Source: Mycobacterium sp. DL440 (GTDB taxonomy: Bacteria > Actinomycetota > Actinomycetes > Mycobacteriales > Mycobacteriaceae). Taken from it: a stretch of 64,000 bases of DNA. The notes beneath the pieces were generated by a model, which saw only the letters and a program-made list of their open reading frames with translations, was not told where the DNA came from and did no database searches. This document shows, in pieces, positions 37,336-45,184 of this stretch. The stretch spans positions 4,706,280 through 4,770,279 of the forward strand of contig NZ_CP050191.1 of assembly GCF_011745145.1 (NCBI RefSeq), read 5' to 3'. Position 1 is the stretch's first letter, and each line of letters opens with the position of its first letter. The position numbers and the translations under genes are program-made.

Positions 37336-38073
37336 ATGAACACGCAGACTCCAACACCACCGCCATGGTTTGAAGGCTTGCCGAAAGACGAACGCGGCTT
37401 CTACGTGCTCGCTGAAGCGGGCTGGGTCGACGGCCAGCCAATGTTCAGCAAGTTCGACATGGACCGGACGATCGCCCTCGCAATGCATCGAGCATGCGCG
37501 CTATGTGGGTATCCGATGCCGAAGGGCCACAACGTCTATCGAGGCTTCTCGCAAGGGGATGCCGCCGAGATTCGCATGAATCAGAGAGAGCATTCACACG
37601 ATCTGGCTGGCCCACTCCACCTGTCCTGCGCCTTGTACTCGGCGATCGTCTGTCCTTTCCTCCGGGAGAAGACCGCCCGCATGGGGAAGGACAGCAAGAT
37701 CAACCCAGGCGGGAAGCGGGGCAGCCTCGCCGCGGTCATGGGGTTCAGCGACTTCGGGCTGATGGTCTTACAGGTGCCCAACCCCGACCCCGAGGCGTTA
37801 CCGCCCAATTTCATGACTGCGTATCTCGGCCTACAGGACGATATTCGCTACAGGGACGGGCAGGAGCTGCTGGAGCGGTACTACGCGGCCGTCGAGTCGG
37901 ATCGGGAAATCATTGATATGTCGCAGCCACGGATGTTTTGGGGGCCGACAGATGCTGACTACAGAAAAAGGAAGCTCGCGATCAAGCGCATCGGCGAAGT
38001 CACGCGACGGACACCTGTCGGTATCCCGATGATCGTTGACAGTCCGGTTCCGTACATCACGTTCCCGCTCTGA
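37336..38073 (+). CDS. islet protein with Cys/His motif
   Basis: 245 aa from ATG 37336 (MNTQTPTPPPWFEGLPK), with GAGGGGG upstream. A CxxC pair (RACALCGYPMPKG) is followed about 37 residues later by HLSC and VC, which could bind zinc in an HNH-like or treble-clef arrangement; the region between (HNVYRGFSQGDAAEIRM) is conserved in look. C-terminal half has LQVPNPDPEALPPNFM. No nuclease motif is certain. A phage or island origin is likely. Function unknown. Confidence 0.65.
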   Translation: MNTQTPTPPPWFEGLPKDERGFYVLAEAGWVDGQPMFSKFDMDRTIALAMHRACALCGYPMPKGHNVYRGFSQGDAAEIRMNQREHSHDLAGPLHLSCALYSAIVCPFLREKTARMGKDSKINPGGKRGSLAAVMGFSDFGLMVLQVPNPDPEALPPNFMTAYLGLQDDIRYRDGQELLERYYAAVESDREIIDMSQPRMFWGPTDADYRKRKLAIKRIGEVTRRTPVGIPMIVDSPVPYITFPL

Positions 38074-38374
38074 CCGGCAACACATGAAGGCCGGGATATC
38101 GGCGATTACAGGAAGAACGCTTCGCCGGTGGAGTTGTCGCCCGCGTAGGTGGCGCCGAGCAGCGCCAGGGTTCCTGCTACGACCTGGTGGATGGACACCG
38201 AGGAGTCGCGTCGGTCCCACCCCCACCCGCCTGGATGCGACGTCGTCACCGTGCAGCGGGCGCTCGGCCATGCCTCCGCTGTGGAGACTCTGGGCACGTA
38301 CGGGCACCTGTGGCCCGACGCTTCCGACCGAACCAGGAAGGCCGCGGGTGAGCTGCTGACGGCGGCGCTCAGTC

Positions 38375-38400
38375 CTCCTGCGGACACACTGCGGACTAGG
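38375..38400. repeat. candidate integrase arm site, right
   Basis: Same 26-nt block as 35947-35972 with one difference, located 21 nt before the right att-like repeat and inside the integrase remnant. Confidence 0.55.
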
Positions 38401-38419
38401 GCCTCAAAACTGCCTCTGA

Positions 38420-39730
38420 CTAGGCGCCTATCCAGTTCCCGTGGAACCCGTAGGGCACGCGTTGCGGCAGTTTGATGGTGGCGACCGGCTTCCCGCCGAA
38501 GTCCGACGCATCCAGGATCACGAGATCGCTGCCGTCGCGCTCGGGGTTGTAAACGTAGCCCAGATACCAACCGTTGCTCTCGTCGGCCGGACCCGCGCCA
38601 GGAACGAACACGGCTTCCCCCGGTCCTCCGGATCCGAGTTCGTGCCGCACTCCGGCGCCGGTGGTCAGGTCGTAACGGATCCAGGCGTTGTCCGCGACGG
38701 ACACCGAGTACCGGGCGGGCAGACCCGCCAGGCGGTCGTCGATGCGCGGGAACTCCACCCCGAGGTCATCGAGCCGACGTTCGCGTACCGTCCCGGCGCT
38801 CAGGTCGATCCGCCATTCCCACAGCACACCCTCGACGTCGAACCCGCCGTTGTCGCGCCACAGCTCGGGATAGCGAACCGCCTGCAGCACAATCGATTTA
38901 CCCTCATCGTGGGCATTGACGACGTGGAACACGTAGCACGGGTCGATGTCGAACCACCGGATGGGCGCGTCGGGATCATCCCGGCGCAGCACGCCGAACC
39001 GGGCGCCGTAGTCATCGCTCCAGCGGTAGGGCATGTCGCTTTCGCCCTTGACCGCGATATCAAGGTCGAACACCACCGGTAGGTCCATGAACACAACGTG
39101 GTCCGCAGTCATCGCGAAGTCATGCATCATGGTGTGCGCCTTGACATCTACCGGCTGATTGATGGTCAGCTCACCACCGGCGTCGGCACGGTGATAGGTG
39201 ACGTACGGCTCGAAGATGCTGCCGTAGGAGAAGAAGTGCAGCTCACCCGTCGTCGGACAGATCTTGGGGTGCGCGGTCATCGAGTCGACGAGCTTGCCGC
39301 CGAAGTCGTAGGCGCCCAAGGTTTCCAGGTCATTGGTGATCTCGTAGGGCAGTGAGGATTCCACCAGCGCCAGGGTCTTACCCGCATGGTTGACCACGTG
39401 GGTGTTGGCGACGGCTGAGCGCAGGTTGCGGGTGCCGTCCTTGTTGTACAGCGGGAAGTCCTTGATGAAGCTGTCGGTGCGCACCCAGCGGTTGCGGTAC
39501 CACTTGGCCGCGCCGTTTTCGATGCGGATGCCGTGGATCATGCCGTCGCCGGTGAACCAGTGATCTCCGGCCTGGCGCGGGTTGGGTCCGTTGCGCAGAT
39601 ACCAGCCGTGGAGTTCGGCCGGGATGGCGCCTTCGACGGGGAGGTCGTATTCGGTGAGTTCGTCGGCGACGGGGGCGTAGTTGCCGCGCCGGAAGAAGTC
39701 GGTTTCGCCGATGGGCAGGGCTGAAGTCAT
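38420..39730 (-). CDS. carotenoid/apocarotenoid cleavage oxygenase
   Basis: 436-aa non-heme iron dioxygenase. The four iron-binding histidines are found in TAHPKI, TMMHDFA, FHVVNAHDEG (first His) and GFHGNW, the last within nine codons of the stop. The beta-propeller family signature YLRNGPNPR lies near the N-terminus. It cleaves conjugated double bonds of carotenoids or lignostilbenes; Rv0654 is an M. tuberculosis relative. ATG 39730 is chosen because it matches the family start (MTSALPIGE). Divergent from a PadR gene across a 58-nt gap with a palindrome. Confidence 0.92.
   Translation of the reverse strand: MTSALPIGETDFFRRGNYAPVADELTEYDLPVEGAIPAELHGWYLRNGPNPRQAGDHWFTGDGMIHGIRIENGAAKWYRNRWVRTDSFIKDFPLYNKDGTRNLRSAVANTHVVNHAGKTLALVESSLPYEITNDLETLGAYDFGGKLVDSMTAHPKICPTTGELHFFSYGSIFEPYVTYHRADAGGELTINQPVDVKAHTMMHDFAMTADHVVFMDLPVVFDLDIAVKGESDMPYRWSDDYGARFGVLRRDDPDAPIRWFDIDPCYVFHVVNAHDEGKSIVLQAVRYPELWRDNGGFDVEGVLWEWRIDLSAGTVRERRLDDLGVEFPRIDDRLAGLPARYSVSVADNAWIRYDLTTGAGVRHELGSGGPGEAVFVPGAGPADESNGWYLGYVYNPERDGSDLVILDASDFGGKPVATIKLPQRVPYGFHGNWIGA
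38421..38449. repeat. right att-like repeat at the oxygenase 3' end
   Basis: Matches 35820-35848 at 27 of 29 positions. It supplies the last nine codons and the stop of the intact carotenoid oxygenase gene, including the GFHGNW block. Confidence 0.8.
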
Positions 39731-39755
39731 GCACCCCACGGTGACATTCCATAAC

Positions 39756-39782
39756 TGACATGTCAATAGTGAAATGTAGACT
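39756..39782. promoter_or_regulatory. palindrome plus leaderless -10 between oxygenase and padR
   Basis: TGACATGTCA (39756-39765) is a perfect palindrome. TAGACT (39777-39782) lies 6 nt before the PadR ATG 39789. ATGT/ACAT half sites flank the palindrome, as in PadR operators, so the PadR protein probably controls itself and the oxygenase. Confidence 0.55.
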
Positions 39783-39788
39783 CGCCGC

Positions 39789-40307
39789 ATGAGTCTGCGC
39801 ATCGCGGCACTTGGCCTGTTGGCACAGCACCCCGGCAGCGGGTACGACCTGCTCAAGCGGTTCGAGAAATCGATGGCGAACGTCTGGCCCGCCACCCAGA
39901 GCCAGCTTTATGGTGAGCTCAACAAGCTGGCAGACAGCGGCTTCATCGAGGTCTCGGCCATCGGCCCCCGCGGCCGCAAGGAGTACCGCGTGACCCCCGC
40001 CGGCCGCACCGAACTGGAGCGCTGGATCGCCAATCCGGCCGACGATCCGCCCGAGCGCAGCGCCGGACTACTGCGGGTGTTCCTGCTCGGCGAATTGCCC
40101 CGCGACCAGGCGCTCGACCATCTCACGACACTGGCCACCCAGGCCGAATCCGAGGTGGCGCGGCTCAAAGAACTGGAAGCATCCATTTCCTGGGCCGACA
40201 CCGACGAGGACCGGTACGGGCACGCGGCCCTGGAGTACGGGCTGCGCTTCAACACCATGCAAGCCGAGTGGGCGCATTGGCTCAAAAAGACTATCGACAA
40301 CCGATAG
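39789..40307 (+). CDS. PadR-family transcriptional regulator (Vir-type C-terminus)
   Basis: 172 aa. The winged HTH has ALGLLAQHPGSGYDLLKRFEKS...WPATQSQLYGELNKLADSGFIEV; a helical C-terminal domain ends WLKKTIDN, as in AphA/Vir-type PadR proteins. It is divergent from the carotenoid oxygenase, which it probably represses. The inducer is unknown. Confidence 0.92.
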   Translation: MSLRIAALGLLAQHPGSGYDLLKRFEKSMANVWPATQSQLYGELNKLADSGFIEVSAIGPRGRKEYRVTPAGRTELERWIANPADDPPERSAGLLRVFLLGELPRDQALDHLTTLATQAESEVARLKELEASISWADTDEDRYGHAALEYGLRFNTMQAEWAHWLKKTIDNR

Positions 40308-40321
40308 ATCCCGATATATCG
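40293..40321. promoter_or_regulatory. TATCG/CGATA repeat cluster upstream of the second PadR gene
   Basis: TATCG (40293-40297), CGATA (40302-40306) and the palindrome CGATATATCG (40312-40321) lie within 29 nt, partly in the 3' end of the first padR gene. They lie 57 nt before the second padR ATG and resemble an operator for that protein. Confidence 0.45.
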
Positions 40322-40377
40322 TTGACGCATCGGAAGCGCGTTCGGCGCTCCTCCACGACAACGAAGGACTCACTCCA

Positions 40378-41100
40378 ATGACCAACCCATTCAATTCACC
40401 AAACGGCGGCTTCGGCTTCGTTCCTTTCGGCCGAGAAGAGGCACGCCTCATGTTCCACCAGGCGCGTGCCGCGCGCCGCGACCTGCGCGAGCAGATGCGC
40501 GCCCAGGCCCACGCGGTACGCGAGCAAGGCGCCGATGCCACCTGTCAGACCGGTTTCGGTGGCCCAGGCTTCGGACCCGGTTTCGACCCGCGCGGCGGCG
40601 TCGGCTTCGGATTCGGCAATCTGGGCGGACCTTTCGGCGGGCATCGTGGCCGCGGCGGACGACGCGGCCGGCGCGGTGACGTCCGCGCGGCCATCCTCAC
40701 CCTGCTGGCCGAACGGCCCATGCACGGTTACGAGATGACGCAGGAGATCGCCGCCCGCAGCAACAACCTGTGGAAGCCCAGCCCCGGCTCGGTGTACCCG
40801 ACGCTGCAACTGCTGGTCGATGAGGGACTGATCGTCCCGGCCGAATCCGACGGCAGCAAGAAGACCTTTGAACTGACCGAAGAGGGCCGGCAGGCCGCGG
40901 CCCGGATCGAAACCCCGCCGTGGGCTCAGATCGCTGACGATGTCGATCCCGGCGCAGCCAACCTGCACGCGGCCGCCAGCCAACTGATGGCCGCCGTCGG
41001 TCAGTCGAGCTTCACCGCCAGCGAGGACCAGCGGCAACGCATCCTCGACGCCGTCAACACCGCCCGCCGTGAGATCTACCAGATCCTCGGCGAGGAGTAG
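40378..41100 (+). CDS. PadR-family regulator with Gly-rich N-terminal extension
   Basis: 240 aa. Residues 1-100 hold a charged helix and a Gly/Phe/Arg-rich linker (FGGPGFGPGFDPRGG, HRGRGGRRGRRGD); the PadR winged HTH follows (ILTLLAERPMHGYEMTQEIAARS, KPSPGSVYPTLQLLVDEGL). The C-terminus is helical. Such long-linker PadR proteins are common in actinobacteria. GAAGGA lies 11 nt before the ATG. Ligand and targets unknown. Confidence 0.9.
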   Translation: MTNPFNSPNGGFGFVPFGREEARLMFHQARAARRDLREQMRAQAHAVREQGADATCQTGFGGPGFGPGFDPRGGVGFGFGNLGGPFGGHRGRGGRRGRRGDVRAAILTLLAERPMHGYEMTQEIAARSNNLWKPSPGSVYPTLQLLVDEGLIVPAESDGSKKTFELTEEGRQAAARIETPPWAQIADDVDPGAANLHAAASQLMAAVGQSSFTASEDQRQRILDAVNTARREIYQILGEE

Positions 41101-41107
41101 GAGCCCG

Positions 41108-41113
41108 TAGGCT
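41108..41113 (+). promoter_or_regulatory. leaderless -10 element
   Basis: TAGGCT is followed by 6 nt and GTG 41120 of the next membrane protein gene. Confidence 0.45.
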
Positions 41114-41119
41114 GCCCTC

Positions 41120-41797
41120 GTGAGCAGCCTCTTCACGATCATCGCGCCGGCCGTCGTCGCAGTCCTGACCGCGGCCGGCGCGGTCATCGGACTCCAATTC
41201 CGTGACGTCGACGCCTACGAGCGCCGGCGCGGTATCTGGCAGTGGCTTCTGGTCCTGCTCGCCGCCGCCGCGACGATGGGAGCGGTCGGCTCGGCATCCG
41301 GTGTCGGCGCCGGGGACCTGCGCGAAGCCATCATCATGGCGGTGGTTGGCGTGGCTGCCGTCATCGTCGCCCATGTGATGTGGCGGCGACGCGTCCCCGA
41401 TGCCGAGCCCCGCAACATTGCGATCGCGACGGCCGCCGCCGCGTGCGCGGTCCTGGTGATCGTGGGGGTCACCGCACTGACGTACACGGGGAACAAGGGC
41501 TGCCGGCAGGCCCAGCTACTGGTGGACTACACCCGCGCGAGCTCGGGCGCGATCATGCCTGCGTTCGACACCAATCAGGGACCGACGGTGGGCGACTACG
41601 AGAACTGGTCGAAACTGATCCGCGAGGCGGCCGACCAGGTGACCGACGGCGAGATGGCGCCGCGCGCCCAGCGAATGGGCGAGCTCGCCGGGCAGATCAC
41701 CGACGCTGTCCGCAATAAGGACAAGGCCACGCACGCAATTCTCGGCGCGCAGTATTCCGACGAGTTCAACGCGATCGTCGCCAAGTGTCAGCGGTAG
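41120..41797 (+). CDS. membrane protein of unknown function
   Basis: 225 aa. Four transmembrane segments in the first 125 residues, then a soluble C-terminal domain of about 95 residues, probably extracytoplasmic, with two cysteines (GCRQAQ and AKCQR) that could form a disulfide. No known motif. Convergent with glpK with 4 nt between stops. Confidence 0.6.
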   Translation: MSSLFTIIAPAVVAVLTAAGAVIGLQFRDVDAYERRRGIWQWLLVLLAAAATMGAVGSASGVGAGDLREAIIMAVVGVAAVIVAHVMWRRRVPDAEPRNIAIATAAAACAVLVIVGVTALTYTGNKGCRQAQLLVDYTRASSGAIMPAFDTNQGPTVGDYENWSKLIREAADQVTDGEMAPRAQRMGELAGQITDAVRNKDKATHAILGAQYSDEFNAIVAKCQR

Positions 41798-41801
41798 TAG
41801 G

Positions 41802-43319
41802 TCAGTCGATCTCGACCCAGTCCAGGGTGCGCGAAACGGCTTTGCGCCAACCGGCATAACCCCCGGAGCGCTGTTCGTCATCCCACTGTGGGCCCCAGCG
41901 CTGACCTTCCTGCCAGTTGGCCCGTAGATCGTCGAGGCTCTCCCAGAATCCCACTGCGAGCCCGGCCGCATACGCCGCGCCCAGCGCCGTGGTCTCGGCC
42001 ACCACGGGTTTGACCACGTCGACACCCAACACATCGGCCTGGATCTGCATGCACAGCGCGTTGGCGGTGATACCGCCGTCGACCTTCAGAACCTCAAGAT
42101 GCACACCGGAATCGGCTTCCATGGCCTCCACCACGTCGCGGCTCTGGTAGCAGATCGCCTCCAGCGTGGCCCGCGCCAGGTGGGCGTTGGTGTTGAAGCG
42201 GGACAGCCCGACGATGACGCCCCGGGCATCGGAGCGCCAGTACGGAGCGAACAACCCGGAGAACGCCGGCACGAAGTACACACCGCCGTTGTCGGCCACC
42301 TGCCGGGCCAGCGACTCGCTCTGCGCCGCGCCGCTGATGATGCCCAGCTGATCGCGCAGCCACTGCACCGCTGAGCCGGTCACGGCAATCGAACCCTCAA
42401 GTGCATAAACGGGTTTCGAGTCACCGAACTGGTAGCACACCGTGGTCAGCAGCCCGTTGTCCGATCGCACGATCTTCTCGCCGGTGTTGAGGAGCAGGAA
42501 ATTGCCTGTGCCGTAGGTGTTCTTGGCCTCGCCGGGCTCCAGACACACCTGCCCCACCATGGCGGCCTGCTGGTCGCCCAGGATGCCGGTCACCGGCACC
42601 TCCCCGGCCAGCGGCCCGTTGTCGCGGGTGGTCCCGAATGCGGCCGGATACGACGATGGCTTGATCTCGGGCAGCATCTGCCGCGGAATCGAGAAGAACG
42701 ACAAGAGTTCGTCGTCCCAGTCCAGCGTTTCCAGGTTCATCAGCATGGTGCGGCTGGCGTTGGTGACGTCGGTGACGTGCACTCCGCCGCGATAGCCACC
42801 GGTGAGGTTCCAGCTCACCCAGCTGTCGGCAGTGCCGAAGATCGCGTCGCCGTTCTCCGCGTCACGCCGGACTCCTTCGACGTTGTCCAGGATCCACTGG
42901 ATCTTGCCGCCCGAGAAGTAGGTCGCGGGCGGCAGTCCGGCCTTACGGCGGATCACGTCGCCGCGGCCGTCCCGGTCCAGCGCCGCGGCGATGCGGTCGG
43001 TGCGGGTGTCCTGCCAGACGATGGCGTTGTGGTACGGCCGGCCGGTGTGGCGGTTCCAGACCAGCGTGGTCTCCCGCTGGTTGGTGATGCCTAGTGCGGC
43101 AAGGTCCCCGGCCACCAGGTTGGTCTTGTTCAGCGCGGTCATGATCGCCGCGGAGGTGCGTTCCCAGATCTCGACCGGATTGTGTTCGACCCACCCGGCC
43201 TTGGGCAGGATCTGCTGGTGCTCGAGCTGATGGCGACCCACCTCGGCGCCGGCGTGATCGAAGATCATGCATCGGGTGCTGGTGGTGCCCTGGTCGATGG
43301 CAGCGACAAAATCGGCCAC
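41802..43319 (-). CDS. glpK: glycerol kinase
   Basis: 505-aa FGGY kinase that phosphorylates glycerol to sn-glycerol 3-phosphate. The N-terminal phosphate loop [15 protein letters not shown] and the two FGGY signatures ([12 protein letters not shown] region and [18 protein letters not shown]) are intact. GTG 43319 has AAAGGA upstream; ATG 43370 would add 17 residues and overlap the divergent gene's control region. It fits the Rv3696c position. Confidence 0.95.
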   Translation of the reverse strand: MADFVAAIDQGTTSTRCMIFDHAGAEVGRHQLEHQQILPKAGWVEHNPVEIWERTSAAIMTALNKTNLVAGDLAALGITNQRETTLVWNRHTGRPYHNAIVWQDTRTDRIAAALDRDGRGDVIRRKAGLPPATYFSGGKIQWILDNVEGVRRDAENGDAIFGTADSWVSWNLTGGYRGGVHVTDVTNASRTMLMNLETLDWDDELLSFFSIPRQMLPEIKPSSYPAAFGTTRDNGPLAGEVPVTGILGDQQAAMVGQVCLEPGEAKNTYGTGNFLLLNTGEKIVRSDNGLLTTVCYQFGDSKPVYALEGSIAVTGSAVQWLRDQLGIISGAAQSESLARQVADNGGVYFVPAFSGLFAPYWRSDARGVIVGLSRFNTNAHLARATLEAICYQSRDVVEAMEADSGVHLEVLKVDGGITANALCMQIQADVLGVDVVKPVVAETTALGAAYAAGLAVGFWESLDDLRANWQEGQRWGPQWDDEQRSGGYAGWRKAVSRTLDWVEID

Positions 43320-43377
43320 TGTGTTCCTTTCCCGAGTCGCTTCGCTCCTGCCCGCCGAAACGTCCATCATGGCTTAC

Positions 43378-44133
43378 ATGGCTATCGACACCTCTGATAT
43401 CGACCGGATGCCCCGGGGCGGGTTCCGCGCGTCGTGCCTGGACCGGTTGCTGGAAACGGATCGGGAGGAGTATCTGGACCGCGACGATGTGGACAGTTCG
43501 ATCAAGGACCAGGTGATCGGCGCGCTGGACTGGACCGGCCGGCTCTTCAAGAACCATCAGCGGTTCGCCGCGATCGCGCTCGATCTGGTTGCCGACGTGC
43601 CCGATCCGCGAATCCTGGAATTGGGCGCCGGGCACGGCGGCGTGTCGCGTCAGCTACTGGCCGACCATCCGTCCGCGCATGTCACCGTCACGGACCTCGA
43701 TCCGGAATCAGTGACCCGCATCGCCGCGACCGACCTCGGCAGCCATCCCCGCGCCCAAGTCCGCCAGATGGACGCCACCGAGATCGATGCCGCCGACGGC
43801 AGTTACGACCTCGTCCTGTTCGCCTTGTCGTTCCACCATCTGCGCCCGGCGCAGGCTGCGCAGGTGTTCGCCGAGGGCACCCGGGTTGCCGAAACGCTGC
43901 TGATCATCGACCTCCCGCGGCCGCCCGCCCCGCTGCACCTGTTGCGCCTGGCAACGATGCTGCCCATGGCCGGAGTGCTGCCGTTCGTGCACGACGGGGT
44001 CATCAGCTCGCTACGCAGCTACAGCCCGTCGGCTTTGCGCAGCCTGGCCCGCCACGCCGACCCGTCGATCGAGCTCACGCTGCGCAGCGGGCTGAACCTG
44101 CCGCAGATCGTCATCGCCAGACACAACCGGTGA
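43378..44133 (+). CDS. SAM-dependent methyltransferase (Rv3699-like)
   Basis: 251 aa. SAM motif I is ILELGAGHGGVSRQLL, acidic motif II TVTDLDPESV, and motif IV SYDLVLFALSFHHLRP. The N-terminal MPRGGFRASCLDRLLETDREEYLD matches the mycobacterial Rv3699 family. The start is uncertain among ATG 43369, 43378 and 43405. Cytoplasmic; substrate unknown. Confidence 0.85.
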   Translation: MAIDTSDIDRMPRGGFRASCLDRLLETDREEYLDRDDVDSSIKDQVIGALDWTGRLFKNHQRFAAIALDLVADVPDPRILELGAGHGGVSRQLLADHPSAHVTVTDLDPESVTRIAATDLGSHPRAQVRQMDATEIDAADGSYDLVLFALSFHHLRPAQAAQVFAEGTRVAETLLIIDLPRPPAPLHLLRLATMLPMAGVLPFVHDGVISSLRSYSPSALRSLARHADPSIELTLRSGLNLPQIVIARHNR

Positions 44134-44139
44134 ATGCCG

Positions 44140-45168
44140 TCAGGCGTGCCGCTTGACCTGCGGCGCCACCGAGAAGAGGTCGGCGACGGTGGAGGCCAGC
44201 TCCAGGAAGGCCTGCCGGGTCGGCCGGCTGAGGAAACCGAGGTCCACCTCGGCACCTTCGGCGAGGTGATCGTCGAACGGAACCACGTGCAGGGCCCGCA
44301 CCCTGGGCAGGAAATGGTTGGACAGCTGCCCCATGTCGAGCCCCAGTGCGCCCGGGCGCGAGGCGCTGACCACCACTATCGCCTTCGGTACCAGATGTGA
44401 ATAGCCGTTGCGCTCAAGCCAATCCAACGTCGCAAGAGCGCTACGTGCCGAGTCGATGGCAGGCGATGCGACGATCACGATCGCATCCGCGACATCCAGC
44501 ACTCCCGCCATCGCCGAGTGCACCAGCCCGGTGCCGCAGTCGGTCAGGATGATGTTGTAGAAGCGCTGCAGCACACTCAGCACACCGCGATAGTCGTGCT
44601 CCGAGAACGCCTCCGAGGTGGCCGGGTCGCGCTCGGAGGCCAAGATCTCCAGGCGGCTGGTGCTTTGGGAGGTATGGCGGCGGATGTCGGAGTACCGCGA
44701 GATGCCGTCGTCGAGGAGCACGTCGCGCACGGTGGAACTGCATTCGTTGGGTCCGCGCTGGGCGAGCGTGCCGAAGTCGGGGTTGGCATCCACCGCGATC
44801 ACGCGATCGCCGCGGGTCGCGGCCAGGGTGGCCCCCAAGCCAACCGTGGTGGTGGTTTTACCCACCCCGCCCTTCTGGGACAGCAAGGCGATGTTGAACG
44901 GCCCGCCGACCACCGGCTGGTTGACCCGATCCATGAGCGTCTTGTGGGTTGACTCCTGTTCGGAGACACCAGGATTCATGCCGGTGGCCCGGTACACGGC
45001 CTTGCGCCAGCCTGACTTCGGCGTGGGCGCGGCACGGACCAGGCCGAGTTCCCCGTTGCTGGGCACCACCGACGGGCGCTGACCATCTGCGGTCCGCGGC
45101 TTGATGGAGGTGAACGGAGTCGGTTCAGGCGGGCAGGCGCTCAACCGCTTGTCGTCGCTGTCGGTCAT
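44140..45168 (-). CDS. ESX-associated MinD/ParA-like ATPase (EspI-like)
   Basis: 342 aa. A variable N-terminus of about 90 residues with Pro-rich stretches is followed by a MinD-type domain with the deviant Walker [13 protein letters not shown] (98-109) and switch motifs DANPDFGTLAQR and ILTDCGTGLVHS. Proteins of this type (Rv3876 EspI in ESX-1, Rv3888c in ESX-2) accompany type VII secretion loci and modulate secretion. It is 16 nt downstream of eccA in a leftward pair. Confidence 0.88.
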   Translation of the reverse strand: MTDSDDKRLSACPPEPTPFTSIKPRTADGQRPSVVPSNGELGLVRAAPTPKSGWRKAVYRATGMNPGVSEQESTHKTLMDRVNQPVVGGPFNIALLSQKGGVGKTTTTVGLGATLAATRGDRVIAVDANPDFGTLAQRGPNECSSTVRDVLLDDGISRYSDIRRHTSQSTSRLEILASERDPATSEAFSEHDYRGVLSVLQRFYNIILTDCGTGLVHSAMAGVLDVADAIVIVASPAIDSARSALATLDWLERNGYSHLVPKAIVVVSASRPGALGLDMGQLSNHFLPRVRALHVVPFDDHLAEGAEVDLGFLSRPTRQAFLELASTVADLFSVAPQVKRHA

Positions 45169-45184
45169 GGCTACTTCCCTCCGG

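Larger units (their letters stand above)
38239..38475 (+). pseudogene. tyrosine integrase C-terminal remnant
   Basis: The translation DVVTVQRALGHASAVETLGTYGHLWPDASDRTR is the last conserved block of mycobacterial phage-type integrases, with the LGH motif and the nucleophilic Tyr in TYGHLWP. The catalytic Arg and HxxR boxes and the whole N-terminal part are missing; upstream sequence (38074-38238) does not continue the match in any frame. The frame now reads through the att repeat. It is a non-functional remnant that points toward the right att site, as integrase genes normally do. Confidence 0.8.

Noticed and set aside
38106..38570. Minus-strand frame of 154 codons across the integrase remnant
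   Set aside because: It is antisense to both the integrase block and the oxygenase end region, and no homology is apparent.
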